Below, piece after piece: positions 30,492 to 39,987 of a stretch of DNA of 64,000 nt. This DNA comes from Rhodospirillales bacterium 70-18 (GTDB taxonomy: Bacteria > Pseudomonadota > Alphaproteobacteria > Acetobacterales > Acetobacteraceae). The translations under genes were made by a program, and so were the position numbers. Under the pieces are notes generated by a model. The model was not told the DNA's origin and did not search any database. It saw nothing but the letters and a program-made list of their open reading frames with translations. Position 1 is the stretch's first letter. Every line of letters starts with the position of its first letter. Location of the stretch: assembly GCA_001899585.1 (NCBI GenBank), contig MKWE01000025.1, forward strand, positions 1 to 64,000, written 5' to 3'.

Positions 30492-31190
30492 TCAGGCGCC
30501 GCGGGCCTGTCGCGCCAGCAGGATCAGCGCCGCGCGTACCCCCTGCGGGTCGGCGACCGGCGCCGGCCAGTCGGCGCGGACCACGCGCTCGCCCAGCGCC
30601 AGGTCGCAGCCGTCGAGATCGGCGGCGACCATCCGCCAGGGGCCCGCGGTGCCGCCGATGGCGCCGCCGATCGCCGCCATCGCGTCCGGGTGGTCGGTGT
30701 TGCAGTGGGCGACGATCTCCGCCTCGGCGGCCGCGACGGCGGCGGCATGCCTCGGGTCCGGCAGCAGGTCGGCCGCCTTCAGCCGGGTGGCGCGGGCGAA
30801 GCCGCCGACGAACAGGGCGGCGGCCGGGCGGATGCGCCACAGGGTGAAGTCGGCGAAATCGGCGTAGAGGGCCGCATAGGGATGCACGGCCTGCCAGCGC
30901 GCCTTCAGCGCCGGGTCCGGCGCCGGCTCGGCGATGCCGGTGATGGTCAGGCGTGGCGCGGTCTGCGGGTTGGCGCCCTCGGCCGGGCCCGCGACCAACA
31001 GCGAGCAGCGCGGGTCGGCGCGCAGGTGGCGGGTGTGCTCGGACAGGCCGGAGAGCAGCAGCAGCACCGAGAGGTCAGGCGCGCAGGCCGGGGTGACCAG
31101 CGAGGCGAAGGGCTGGCCGCCGACGGTGGTGGCCAGCGTGCCGGCGCGGGCGGCGCGCAGCAAATGGCGGGCGAGATCGGCGTCTGCCAT
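30492..31190 (-). CDS. HugZ-like FMN-binding split-barrel protein (PNPOx-like + DUF2470)
   Basis: The 232-residue protein has an N-terminal pyridoxamine-phosphate-oxidase-like split barrel ([21 protein letters not shown]... [10 protein letters not shown]) and a C-terminal DUF2470 domain with [10 protein letters not shown]. Family members include heme-utilisation oxygenase HugZ and FMN-dependent reductases. ATG 31190 ([11 protein letters not shown]) matches the family start; an ATG at 31208 is also possible. It sits between pckA and chvI, transcribed divergently from chvI. Confidence 0.78.
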   Translation of the reverse strand: MADADLARHLLRAARAGTLATTVGGQPFASLVTPACAPDLSVLLLLSGLSEHTRHLRADPRCSLLVAGPAEGANPQTAPRLTITGIAEPAPDPALKARWQAVHPYAALYADFADFTLWRIRPAAALFVGGFARATRLKAADLLPDPRHAAAVAAAEAEIVAHCNTDHPDAMAAIGGAIGGTAGPWRMVAADLDGCDLALGERVVRADWPAPVADPQGVRAALILLARQARGA

Positions 31191-31267
31191 GTTTTGTTCA
31201 CTCTCCATCCTCGTTGCGCCACAATTGGGCGCCATATTACGAACAGTCACGCAACGGGACGCGCCGC

Positions 31268-31969
31268 ATGAAACAGACCATCGCCCTGGTCGACGACGAC
31301 CGCAATATCCTGACCAGCGTGTCGATGACCCTGGAGCAGGAAGGCTTCCAGGTGCGCACCTATACCGATGGCGAAAGCGCGTTGCAGGACCTCATCGCCC
31401 GGCCGGTGGACCTCGCGGTGCTGGACATCAAGATGCCCCGCATGGACGGGATGGAGCTGTTGCAGCGGCTGCGCGCGCGCTCCTCGCTGCCGGTGATCTT
31501 CCTCACCTCCAAGGACGAGGAAGTGGACCAGCTGATGGGCCTGCGGCTGGGGGCGGACGACTACATCACCAAGCCGTTCAGCCAGCGCCTGCTGATCGAG
31601 CGCATCCGCGCCCTACTGCGGCGCAACGAGGCCGGGCGGGCCGAGGGCTCGGGCACGCCGGCCGGCGGCGTGCTGGTGCGCGGCGAACTGGTGCTGGACG
31701 AGACCAAGCACCAGTGCTTGTGGAAGGGCAGCGACATCCAGTTGACCGTCACCGAGTTCCTGCTGGTCAAGGCGCTGGCGACCCGGCCGGGCATGGTGAA
31801 GTCGCGCGACCAGCTGATCGACGCCGCCTATGGCGACAACATCTATGTCGATGACCGCACGATCGACAGCCACATCAAGCGCGTGCGCAAGAAATTCCGC
31901 GCCATCGACGACGATTTCAACGCCATCGAGACCTTGTACGGCATCGGTTACCGCTACAAGGAAGCCTGA
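31268..31969 (+). CDS. chvI: response regulator ChvI (OmpR family)
   Basis: The 233-residue regulator has a receiver domain with acidic pocket residues near 9-11, the phosphoacceptor Asp53 in VLDIKMP, and the conserved Lys in DDYITKPF. A winged-helix domain (about 130-230) contains [24 protein letters not shown] and ends [12 protein letters not shown]. It matches ChvI in detail and precedes its kinase by 23 bp. The ChvG/ChvI system controls envelope and acid-stress genes in alphaproteobacteria. ATG 31268 is preferred, giving the exact [14 protein letters not shown] start. Confidence 0.92.
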   Translation: MKQTIALVDDDRNILTSVSMTLEQEGFQVRTYTDGESALQDLIARPVDLAVLDIKMPRMDGMELLQRLRARSSLPVIFLTSKDEEVDQLMGLRLGADDYITKPFSQRLLIERIRALLRRNEAGRAEGSGTPAGGVLVRGELVLDETKHQCLWKGSDIQLTVTEFLLVKALATRPGMVKSRDQLIDAAYGDNIYVDDRTIDSHIKRVRKKFRAIDDDFNAIETLYGIGYRYKEA

Positions 31970-31992
31970 ACCCGAACCGACCAAGGCCCCCA

Positions 31993-33669
31993 ATGCCAGA
32001 CAGCGGCATCCTGCCGGCCGTGCTGAAACCGGCGAGCCGGGTGGGGCGGCGGCTGCGCGGGCGGTGGGTGTCGCCGCTGCTGCAACGGGTGCTGCTGGTC
32101 AACGCGCTGCCGCTGGCGCTGTTGCTGGCGGCGCTGCTGTATCTGGACCAGTACCAGAACGGGTTGTTGCAGGCGGAGGTGACCACGCTGCGCGAGCAGG
32201 CCCGCATCTATGCCGGCGCGCTGGGCGAAACCGCGGTGCGCGACGACGGCACTGACCTGCCGCGCCTGGTGCCCGACCTCGCCCGCCCGCTGCTGCGCCG
32301 CCTGACCGAGCCGACGCCGAACGCCCAGGCCAAGCTGTATGCGCCGGACGGCCAGGTGATCGCCGACAGCCGGGTGCGCCAGGGCGCCACCGGCGCGGTG
32401 GTGACCGAGCCGCTGCCGCCGGCGGTGGATCGCGGGCGGCTGCTGGGCATCGTCGGCAGCATCTACGACCGCATCCTGTCCTGGCTGCCTCATGGTGGTA
32501 GCCGCCCGCTGTTGGACACCGGCCCGACCGCCGCCGGCCCGGACTGGCAGCCGGACGTGAAGGAGGAATTGCGGCTGTCCGGCACCGACCAGAGCCGCGC
32601 GATGCCGCCCTATATCCGCCGCACCAGCGACAACCGCCTGCTGGTGACCGTGGCCGAGCCGGTGCAGCACAACCGGGTGACCGTGGGCGTGGTGCTGCTG
32701 ACCCGCGAGGCGCGCGAGGTGGATGACAGCCTGCTGGCGGTGCGGCTGTCCATCCTGGGGCTGTTCACCCTGGCGCTGGGGCTGACGGTGATGCTGTCGT
32801 GGTACCTGTCGCTGACCATCGCACGGCCGATCCTGCGGCTGGCGCGCGCCGCCGAGCATATGCGCGAGGGCAGCGGGCGGGCGGGCGAGGTGCCGGCCCG
32901 GCTGCTGGCCCGCCATGACGAGATCGGCGAGCTGGCGCAGGCGCTGGCCGATTCGGCGCGCGCGCTGTGGACGCGCATGGACGCTATCGAGCGTTTCGCC
33001 GCCGATGTGGCGCACGAGATCAAGAACCCGCTCTCCTCCATCCGCAGCGCCATCGAGACGCTGCGGCGCATCGAGGACCCGGAGAAGCAGCGCCGGCTGA
33101 CCGCGATCATCGCCGAGGATGTGGGGCGGCTGGACCGGCTCATCACCGACATCAGCGACGCCTCGCGCATTGACGCCGAATTGTCGCGCGTGGCCACCGA
33201 GCGGCTGGACGTGGCGCCGATGCTGGCCACCCTGGTGGAGATGGACGAAGACACGCGCGACGACACCGACCCGCGCCTGGTGCTCGCCCCGCCCGAGGGG
33301 GCGACGGTGGTGCGCGCGGTCGAGGACCGGCTGGTGCAGGTGCTGCGCAACCTGATCGGCAATGCACAGAGCTTCTCGCCGCCGGGCGGGCGGATCACGC
33401 TGGGCGCGCGGCAGACCGGGGCGATGGTGGAGATCAGCGTCGAGGACGAGGGGCCGGGCATCCCGGAGGCCAAGCTGGAGCACATCTTCGACCGTTTCTA
33501 CTCCGAGCGGCCGCAGGGCGAGTATTTCGGCCAGCATTCCGGCCTGGGGCTGTCGATCAGCCGGCAGATCGTCGAGGCGCTGAAGGGGCGGATCGGTGCC
33601 GAGAACCGGCGCGACGAGGGCGGCCGGATCATCGGCGCGCGCTTCGTGGTGCGGCTGCCGAAGGCGTAG
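31993..33669 (+). CDS. chvG: sensor histidine kinase ChvG
   Basis: The 558-residue membrane kinase has a first transmembrane helix near 30-55 and a periplasmic stimulus-sensing domain (about 60-245, including LYAPDGQVIADSRV). A second helix (about 250-275) is followed by HAMP, the dimerisation helix with phospho-acceptor His341 in DVAHEIKNPLSSIRS, and an ATPase domain with NLIGNAQSFSPPGG, DEGPGIPE and HSGLGLSISRQI. It forms the ChvG/ChvI pair with the preceding gene. No HprK or ManX gene follows in this window; instead an opposing LysR gene ends 11 bp later. Confidence 0.92.
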   Translation: MPDSGILPAVLKPASRVGRRLRGRWVSPLLQRVLLVNALPLALLLAALLYLDQYQNGLLQAEVTTLREQARIYAGALGETAVRDDGTDLPRLVPDLARPLLRRLTEPTPNAQAKLYAPDGQVIADSRVRQGATGAVVTEPLPPAVDRGRLLGIVGSIYDRILSWLPHGGSRPLLDTGPTAAGPDWQPDVKEELRLSGTDQSRAMPPYIRRTSDNRLLVTVAEPVQHNRVTVGVVLLTREAREVDDSLLAVRLSILGLFTLALGLTVMLSWYLSLTIARPILRLARAAEHMREGSGRAGEVPARLLARHDEIGELAQALADSARALWTRMDAIERFAADVAHEIKNPLSSIRSAIETLRRIEDPEKQRRLTAIIAEDVGRLDRLITDISDASRIDAELSRVATERLDVAPMLATLVEMDEDTRDDTDPRLVLAPPEGATVVRAVEDRLVQVLRNLIGNAQSFSPPGGRITLGARQTGAMVEISVEDEGPGIPEAKLEHIFDRFYSERPQGEYFGQHSGLGLSISRQIVEALKGRIGAENRRDEGGRIIGARFVVRLPKA

Positions 33670-33680
33670 CGCGCCGGCCG

Positions 33681-34625
33681 TCAGAACGCGGCCAGTTCGC
33701 CCAGCAGCGGCGCGGCCTGTTCCATGTCCTGGCGCATCTGCGCCACCATCCAATCCCGGATGGCCGCCACCACCTCGCGCACCGGGCGGGCGCGTGAGGC
33801 GAGCAGGTGGTAGCTTTTGCCGGTGCGCAGATGCCGGCGCGACACCGGCACCAGCGTTCCCAGGCCGAGCGCGCGGGCCACCACGGTGATCCAGCCGAGC
33901 GCGACGCCCTCGCCGTTCATCGCCGCCTGCAGCACCACCCCGTAGTCGGAGAACTCGATCCAGACGGGTTGCGGCGACAGGGTGCCGACGACGCCGCCCC
34001 ATAGCGCCTCGCGATGGAGCGGCGTGTCGGACAGGTGCAGCAGCGTGTGGCGGCTGCCCGGCGCCGGCGCCTCCAGCGTGCCGTGCTGCGCCAGGTAGCG
34101 CGGGCTGCCCACCGGGATGATCAGCTCGGGCGCGAACGGCCAGCTGTGGAATTCGTGGTCGGCGTCGCCCGACATGCGCATCGCCAGGTCCACGTTGCCC
34201 GGCGGGCCGCGCAGGGTGCCGGAGATGAGCTGGAAGCGCAGGTCGATGCCCGGAAACGCCGCATGGAACGCCCCCAGCCGGGGGATGAACCAATGGGTGA
34301 CGAAGGCGGTGGACAGCGACAGCTCCACCACCTGCAGGCGGGTGCGCTGGGCGACGATTTCCTGGATGGCCGCGGCCACCCGCTGGAACCCCTCGCTGAG
34401 GGCGGTGTGCAGGATGCTGCCCTCGGCCGTCAGTTCCATGCCGGCGGGGCTGCGGATGAAAAGAGGTATGCCCAGATGGGCTTCGAGCTGGGCGATGTTC
34501 CGGCTCACCGAGGGTTGGGTGAGATTGAACTCCCGCGCCGCAGCACTACAGCTTCCGGTACGGGCCGCGGCCTCGAACACCAGCAGGCCGCGCGCGGAGG
34601 GAACCAGTCTGCCCAGGGCCACCAT
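33681..34625 (-). CDS. LysR-family regulator (GcvA-like)
   Basis: The 314-residue regulator has a winged helix-turn-helix at about 15-65 (FEAAARTGSCSAAAREFNLTQPSVSRNIAQLEA region) and a periplasmic-binding-type effector domain from about 95 (LSLSTAFVTHWFIPRLGAF). GcvA-like features are visible in the helix-turn-helix. It is divergent from the peptide ABC operon, so it most likely controls that operon and itself. A T-N11-A palindrome overlaps its start codon. The inducer is unknown, probably the transported compound. Confidence 0.85.
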   Translation of the reverse strand: MVALGRLVPSARGLLVFEAAARTGSCSAAAREFNLTQPSVSRNIAQLEAHLGIPLFIRSPAGMELTAEGSILHTALSEGFQRVAAAIQEIVAQRTRLQVVELSLSTAFVTHWFIPRLGAFHAAFPGIDLRFQLISGTLRGPPGNVDLAMRMSGDADHEFHSWPFAPELIIPVGSPRYLAQHGTLEAPAPGSRHTLLHLSDTPLHREALWGGVVGTLSPQPVWIEFSDYGVVLQAAMNGEGVALGWITVVARALGLGTLVPVSRRHLRTGKSYHLLASRARPVREVVAAIRDWMVAQMRQDMEQAAPLLGELAAF

Positions 34626-34638
34626 ACGCTGACCGTAT
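34624..34638. promoter_or_regulatory. LysR-type T-N11-A palindrome
   Basis: ATACG-CTGAC-CGTAT is a perfect 5-5-5 inverted repeat with the T-N11-A core of LysR operators. It overlaps the first codon of the lysR gene (ATG at 34625) and lies 116 bp before the ABC binding-protein start. Placement suggests autorepression plus control of the divergent operon. Confidence 0.5.
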
Positions 34639-34753
34639 ATCCCCCCAACGCATTGTCAAGCTGACCCGCGGCAAAAACTCGTGGCAGATATGTGTCTCGG
34701 CGTTGCCTCTCACCCTCCAGACGCGGCCCGGCGGCCGTGGAAAGGCGCAGTTC

Positions 34754-36340
34754 ATGAGCGAGCAGACTCCCGGACCCTTCCCGGCCCGCAGCGGCGCCGA
34801 CCTGCCGCAGGGCGCCTCCCGCCGCGTCGTCATGGGGTGGCTGGCGGGCGCCGGCCTTGGCGCCGCGATCGGGCTGCCGGCGGTCACGGCGCGGGCCGAT
34901 GCCCCGAAGAAGGGCGGCAGCATCCGCGTCGCCGGCTATTCCAGCGGCACCTCGGACACCGTCGATCCGGCGCGGCAGTCGCTCTCCACCGACTATGTCC
35001 GCTGCAACATGTTCTACAACGGGCTCACGGCGCTAGATGGCAGCCTGGCGCCGCAGCCGGTGCTGGCCGAATCGATCGAGAGCGGCGACGCCAGGGTATG
35101 GACGGTGAAGCTGCGCAAGGGCGTGGAGTTCCACGACGGCGCCAGCATGACCAGCGCCGACGTGGTGTATTCGCTGACCCGCCTGCAGGACGCCAAGCTG
35201 GGCTCCCCGGCGCGCCCGCTGGCCTCGCAGATGACCGAAATCAAGGCGATGGGGCCGCAGGAGGTGCGCATCACGCTGAGCGCGCCGAACGCCGACCTGC
35301 CGGTGGTGCTGGGCACCTTCCACTTCAAGATCGTCAAGAACGGCACAACCGACTTCACCACCGCGATCGGCACCGGCGCGTATCGCTGCAAGGAGTTCTC
35401 GCCCGGCGTGCGCTCGGTGGGGGTGCGCAACCCGAACTACTGGAAGGCCGGCAAGCCCTATCTCGACGAGATCGAGTTCTTCGGCATCGCCGACGACGCG
35501 GCGCGGGTGAACGCGCTGCTGTCGGGCGACATCCAGTTGGCCGGCGGCATCAACCCGCGCTCCACCCGCCAGGTGAAGGCCGCGCCGGGCTTCGAGATCT
35601 TCGAGACGCGGGGCGGCGGCTACACCGACCTGATCGCCCGGCTGGACGCCCAGGGCACCGGCAACGCCGATTTCATCCTGGCGCTGAAATACCTGATAGA
35701 CCGCGAGCAGATGAAGCGGGCGATCTTCCAGGACTATGCGGTGGTCGGCAACGACCAGCCGATCGACCCGACCAACCGCTTCCACAACCCGCATCTGCCG
35801 CAGCGCCCGTTCGACCTCGACCGCGCCAAGTTCCATTTCGCCAAATCCGGCATCGGCGCCACCGCGGTGCCGCTGATCGCCTCCACCGCCGCCTCGTCCT
35901 CGGTGGACATGGCGGTGCTGCTGCAGGACGCGGCGCGCAAGATCGGGCTGTCGCTGGACATCAAGCAGGTGCCGGCCGGCGGCTACTGGTCCAACTACTG
36001 GCTGAAGGCGCCGCTGTGCTTCGGCAACATCAATCCGCGCCCGAGTGCCGACATCCTGTTCACGCTGTTCTTCAAGTCCGACGCGCCGTGGAACGAGTCC
36101 AAGTGGAAGGACCCGAAATTCGACAGCCTGCTGCTGGCGGCGCGCTCGGAGCTGGACGTGGGCAAGCGCAAGCAGATGTACTGGGACATGCAGGCGATGG
36201 TCCGCGACGATGCCGGCATCGGCATCCCGCTGTTCCTCAGCGGGCTGGATGCGCACAGCGCCCGGCTGAAAGGGCTGCAGCCGATCCCGACCGGCGGCAT
36301 GATGGGCTTCGACTTCGCCGAGAATGTCTGGCTGGCGTGA
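34754..36340 (+). CDS. ABC peptide/opine substrate-binding protein (SBP family 5)
   Basis: The 528-residue periplasmic receptor has a twin-arginine-type signal (SRRVVM, residues 22-27, then a hydrophobic stretch ending TARADA). The mature part begins KKGGSIRVAGYSSGT and contains the family block FHDGASMTSADVVYSLTRL. ATG 34754 follows GGAAAGG and gives this signal directly. With two permeases and a fused ATPase it forms a complete Dpp/Opp-like importer. The following catabolic enzymes suggest the ligand is a modified amino acid or betaine-like compound rather than a peptide (inference). Confidence 0.88.
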   Translation: MSEQTPGPFPARSGADLPQGASRRVVMGWLAGAGLGAAIGLPAVTARADAPKKGGSIRVAGYSSGTSDTVDPARQSLSTDYVRCNMFYNGLTALDGSLAPQPVLAESIESGDARVWTVKLRKGVEFHDGASMTSADVVYSLTRLQDAKLGSPARPLASQMTEIKAMGPQEVRITLSAPNADLPVVLGTFHFKIVKNGTTDFTTAIGTGAYRCKEFSPGVRSVGVRNPNYWKAGKPYLDEIEFFGIADDAARVNALLSGDIQLAGGINPRSTRQVKAAPGFEIFETRGGGYTDLIARLDAQGTGNADFILALKYLIDREQMKRAIFQDYAVVGNDQPIDPTNRFHNPHLPQRPFDLDRAKFHFAKSGIGATAVPLIASTAASSSVDMAVLLQDAARKIGLSLDIKQVPAGGYWSNYWLKAPLCFGNINPRPSADILFTLFFKSDAPWNESKWKDPKFDSLLLAARSELDVGKRKQMYWDMQAMVRDDAGIGIPLFLSGLDAHSARLKGLQPIPTGGMMGFDFAENVWLA

Positions 36341-36355
36341 GCGGGGCGCGCCACG

Positions 36356-37309
36356 GTGAGCCCGCTCGCGCGCCTGCTGGCCGCCCGGCTGGCGAGCGGT
36401 GTGCTGACGCTGCTGATCGTCTCGCTGCTGGTGTTCCTGGCCACCGAGATGCTGCCGGGCGACGTGGCGCAGGCCGTTCTGGGCCAGAGCGCCACGCCGG
36501 ATGCGGTGGCGGCGCTGCGGGCGGCGATGCACCTGGATCAGCCAGGCTGGCTGCGCTACCTGCTCTGGCTGCGCGGGCTGCTGACGCTGGATCTGGGGCG
36601 GTCGCTGGTCAACGGCCTGCCGGTGGCGAGCCTGATCGGCAGCCGCCTGCCCAACTCGCTGCTGCTGGCCGGGCTGACCGCGCTGGTGGCCGTGCCGGTG
36701 GCGCTGCTGCTGGGCATCACCGCCGCGGTGTGGCGCGGCACCGCCTATGACCGGGTGGTGGGCGTGCTGACGGTCTCGGCGGTGTCGGTGCCGGAGTTCC
36801 TGGTGGCGACGCTGGCGGTGCTGGTGTTCGCGGTGCGGCTGCACTGGCTGCCGGCGATGTTCTACGGGCTGGACCTGCGCTCGCCCGGGCACATGCTGCT
36901 GGTGTTCGCCATGCCGGTGGCCACGCTGAGCTTCGTGGTGGTGGCGCAGATCGCCCGCATGACGCGCGCGGCGCTGACCAACGTGCTGGACTCCTCCTAT
37001 ATCGAGATGGCGGTGCTGAAGGGCGTGCGGCCGCTGCGCCTGGTGCTGCGCCACGCGCTGCCGAACGCGCTGGGGCCGATAGTCAACGCGGTGGCGCTTA
37101 GCGTGTCGTTTCTGCTCGGCGGCGTGATCATCGTCGAGACGATCTTCAACTATCCGGGGCTGGCCAAGCTGATGGTGGATGGCGTGTCCACCCGCGACAT
37201 GCCGCTGGTGCAGGCCTGCGCGATGATCTTCTGCGCCGCCTATCTGCTGCTGGTGCTGCTGGCCGACCTGCTCGCCATCCTGGCCAATCCCCGGCTGCGC
37301 CATCCGTGA
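36356..37309 (+). CDS. ABC permease, DppB-like
   Basis: The 317-residue inner-membrane permease has six hydrophobic segments and the DppB-type EAA loop (YIEMAVLKGVRPLRLVLRHALPNA). The start is GTG 36356, 15 bp after the receptor stop; no ATG gives a normal N-terminus (MSPLARLLAARLASGVLTLL). It partners with the DppC-like permease 10 bp downstream. Confidence 0.88.
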   Translation: MSPLARLLAARLASGVLTLLIVSLLVFLATEMLPGDVAQAVLGQSATPDAVAALRAAMHLDQPGWLRYLLWLRGLLTLDLGRSLVNGLPVASLIGSRLPNSLLLAGLTALVAVPVALLLGITAAVWRGTAYDRVVGVLTVSAVSVPEFLVATLAVLVFAVRLHWLPAMFYGLDLRSPGHMLLVFAMPVATLSFVVVAQIARMTRAALTNVLDSSYIEMAVLKGVRPLRLVLRHALPNALGPIVNAVALSVSFLLGGVIIVETIFNYPGLAKLMVDGVSTRDMPLVQACAMIFCAAYLLLVLLADLLAILANPRLRHP

Positions 37310-37319
37310 GCGCGATCGC

Positions 37320-38144
37320 ATGAACGCCGGCATCACCCGCCTGCGCCCGGCCACCGCGGCCGGGCTGCTGATCGTGCTGTTCTGGGCCGCCATGGCCGCG
37401 TTCGGCCCGCTGCTGGCGCCGCATGCGGATGGCGGCGTGATGTCCGCGCAGGTGTTCGACGCGGCCAGCCGGGCGGCGCCGTTGGGCACCGACTATCTCG
37501 GCCGCGACATGCTGACCCGCATCCTGATCGGCGCGCGCTACACGGTGGGCGTGGCGGCGGTGGCGACCGGGCTGGCGAGCCTGGTGGGCACCACGCTGGC
37601 GCTGTGCGCGGCGACGGTCGGCGGCTGGACCGACGCGGTGCTGAGCCGGCTGCTTGATGCGCTGATCTCCCTGCCCAGCCTGCTGTTCGCGCTGGTGGTG
37701 GTGGCCTCGGTCGGCTCCTCCATCCCGATGCTGGTGGCGACGGCGGCGGTGATCTACGTGCCGGGCGCCTACCGCACCGTGCGCGCGCTGGCGGTGAACA
37801 TCGTCGCCATGGAATTTGTGAAGGTGGCGCGCGCCCGCGGCGAGGGCACGCTCTACCTGATGCGCGCCGAGATCCTGCCCAACATCGTGCTGCCGGTGCT
37901 GACGGATTTCGGCCTGCGCTTCATCTACGTGGTGCTGCTGCTGAGCGGGCTGAGCTTCCTCGGCCTCGGCATCCAGCCGCCCTATGCCGACTGGGGGTCG
38001 CTGGTGCGGGAGAATATCGAGGGCCTGGCCTATGGCGCGCCGGCGGTGATCATGCCGGCGCTGGCGATCGCCACGCTGACCATCGGCGTCAACCTGCTGG
38101 TCGACGGCCTGGCCGGGCGGCGCGGAGGCGGCGATGGGCGGTAA
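37320..38144 (+). CDS. ABC permease, DppC-like
   Basis: The 274-residue permease contains the GTDYLGRDMLTRILIGARY entry loop characteristic of DppC/OppC, six hydrophobic segments, and the EAA motif region FVKVARARGEGTLYLMRAEILPN. It overlaps the fused ATPase gene by 11 bp, indicating coupled translation. It forms the heterodimeric channel with the DppB-like protein. Confidence 0.88.
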   Translation: MNAGITRLRPATAAGLLIVLFWAAMAAFGPLLAPHADGGVMSAQVFDAASRAAPLGTDYLGRDMLTRILIGARYTVGVAAVATGLASLVGTTLALCAATVGGWTDAVLSRLLDALISLPSLLFALVVVASVGSSIPMLVATAAVIYVPGAYRTVRALAVNIVAMEFVKVARARGEGTLYLMRAEILPNIVLPVLTDFGLRFIYVVLLLSGLSFLGLGIQPPYADWGSLVRENIEGLAYGAPAVIMPALAIATLTIGVNLLVDGLAGRRGGGDGR

Positions 38145-39975
38145 GGCGCCGCTGGTGACGGTGGAGGGGCTGCGGGTGACCGCCGGCGGTGGCCGCAGCG
38201 TGATTGTCGATGACGTGAGCTTCAGCATCGCGCGCGGCGAGGTGGTGGCGCTGATCGGCGAATCCGGCTCGGGCAAGACCACCATCGCGCTGGCGCTGAT
38301 GGGCTATGCGCGGGCCGGCTGCACCATCGCCGGCGGGCGGGTGCGGGTGGGCGGGGTCGAGCCGATCGGCCTGGCGCCGGCCGCGCTGGCGCGGCTGCGC
38401 GGCCGCACCGTCAGCTACATCGCGCAGAGCGCGGCGGCCGCTTTCAACCCGGCGCAGCGGATCATGGCGCAGGTGGTCGAGAACGCGCTGATCCACCGCC
38501 TGCGGTCGCGCGCGGCGGCGGAGGCGCGGGCGCGGGCGCTGTTCCGCGCCCTGGCGCTGCCGGACCCGGACGGTGTGGGCGCGCTGTTCCCGCACCAGGT
38601 TTCCGGCGGGCAGTTGCAGCGGCTGATGGCGGCGATGGCGCTGATCACCGACCCGGCGCTGGTGATCCTGGACGAGCCGACCACGGCGCTGGATGTGACC
38701 ACGCAGATCGAGGTGCTGCGCGCCTTCAAGCGCGTGGTGCGCGAGCAGGGCACCACGGCGCTGTATGTCTCGCACGACCTGTCGGTGGTGGCGCAGATGG
38801 CCGACCGGATCATCGTGCTGCGCGATGGCGTGGTGCAGGAATCCGCACCCGCCGCCCAGCTGCTGACGGCCCCCGCGCATCCCTATACGCGAAGCCTGCT
38901 GGCCGCCGCCGCCCCGGCGCCGCGCCAGGCCGTGGCGCTGCCGGCCGGGGCGGCGCCGCTGCTGCGCGTCTCCGGCCTGGTCGCCGGCTACGGCCCGCCC
39001 GACGCGCGCGGGCTGCCGGCGGTGCCGGTGCTGCACGACATCGCCTTCAGCATCGCGCCCGGCTCGGTGCTCGGCGTGGTCGGCGAGTCCGGCTGCGGCA
39101 AAAGCACGCTGGCGCAGGTCATCGCCGGGCTGCTGCCGGCCGCGCGCGGCAGCATCACGCTGGACGGCGAGGCCCTGGCGCCGCGCGCCGCCGGGCGCAC
39201 CCGCGAACAGCTGCGGCGAGTGCAGATCGTGTTCCAGATGGCCGACATGGCGCTCAACCCGGCGCACAGCGTGCGGCGGATCCTGGCCCGGCCGTTGCAG
39301 TTCTACCACGGGCTGCGCGACGCCGCACTGGCCCGCCGGGTGGCGGCGCTGCTCGACATGGTGCGCCTGCCGCAAGCCCTGGCCGACCGGCTGCCGGCCG
39401 GCCTCTCGGGCGGCCAGAAGCAGCGGCTGAACCTGGCGCGGGCGTTGGCCGCCGAGCCGGCGCTGATCCTGTGCGACGAGGTGACCTCTGCGCTGGATAC
39501 CGTGGTCGGCGCCGCCATCCTGGACCTGCTGGCCGAGCTGCGGCGCGAGTTGGGTGTGGCTTATCTGTTCATCAGCCACGACATCTCGACCATCCGCGCC
39601 CTGTGCGACCAGGTGATGATCCTGTACGCCGGCCGCTGCGTGGAGCGCGGCGGGCGGCAGGTGATGCAGATGGCGCCGATGCACCCCTATACCGACCTGC
39701 TGCTGTCCTCGGTGCCCGAGTTGCGGCCGGGCTGGCTCGACGGCATGAGCGCCACCCATCTGGCCGAGGCGGCCGGCGGGCTGACGCGGGCGGCGGCCCG
39801 CCTCGCCTGCCCGTTCCAGCCGCGCTGCGCGGTGCGGCTGGAGGATGTGTGCGACCGCGTGCCGCCCCCGGTGCAGCCCCTGTCCAAGGGCGCCAGCATC
39901 CTGTGCCACCGTGGCGAGGCCGAGCTGCTCCGTGCCCAGGCCACCGCCGCGCCGCTTCACGCCTCAGCCGATTGA
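38134..39975 (+). CDS. fused peptide-type ABC ATPase (DppD-DppF in one chain)
   Basis: The 613-residue protein has two complete ATPase halves. The first half has Walker A GESGSGKTT, signature SGGQLQRLMAAMAL and Walker B VILDEPTTALD. The second half (from about 285) has GESGCGKST, SGGQKQRLNLARAL and ILCDEVTSALD. A cysteine-containing C-terminal tail (ACPFQPRCAVRLEDVCDRV) is the usual oligopeptide-ATPase ending. Fusion replaces the two separate genes found in many Dpp operons. It ends 12 bp before the flavin demethylase-like gene, so uptake and breakdown are on one transcript. Confidence 0.9.
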   Translation: MGGKAPLVTVEGLRVTAGGGRSVIVDDVSFSIARGEVVALIGESGSGKTTIALALMGYARAGCTIAGGRVRVGGVEPIGLAPAALARLRGRTVSYIAQSAAAAFNPAQRIMAQVVENALIHRLRSRAAAEARARALFRALALPDPDGVGALFPHQVSGGQLQRLMAAMALITDPALVILDEPTTALDVTTQIEVLRAFKRVVREQGTTALYVSHDLSVVAQMADRIIVLRDGVVQESAPAAQLLTAPAHPYTRSLLAAAAPAPRQAVALPAGAAPLLRVSGLVAGYGPPDARGLPAVPVLHDIAFSIAPGSVLGVVGESGCGKSTLAQVIAGLLPAARGSITLDGEALAPRAAGRTREQLRRVQIVFQMADMALNPAHSVRRILARPLQFYHGLRDAALARRVAALLDMVRLPQALADRLPAGLSGGQKQRLNLARALAAEPALILCDEVTSALDTVVGAAILDLLAELRRELGVAYLFISHDISTIRALCDQVMILYAGRCVERGGRQVMQMAPMHPYTDLLLSSVPELRPGWLDGMSATHLAEAAGGLTRAAARLACPFQPRCAVRLEDVCDRVPPPVQPLSKGASILCHRGEAELLRAQATAAPLHASAD

Positions 39976-39987
39976 GAAAGGCGACCG

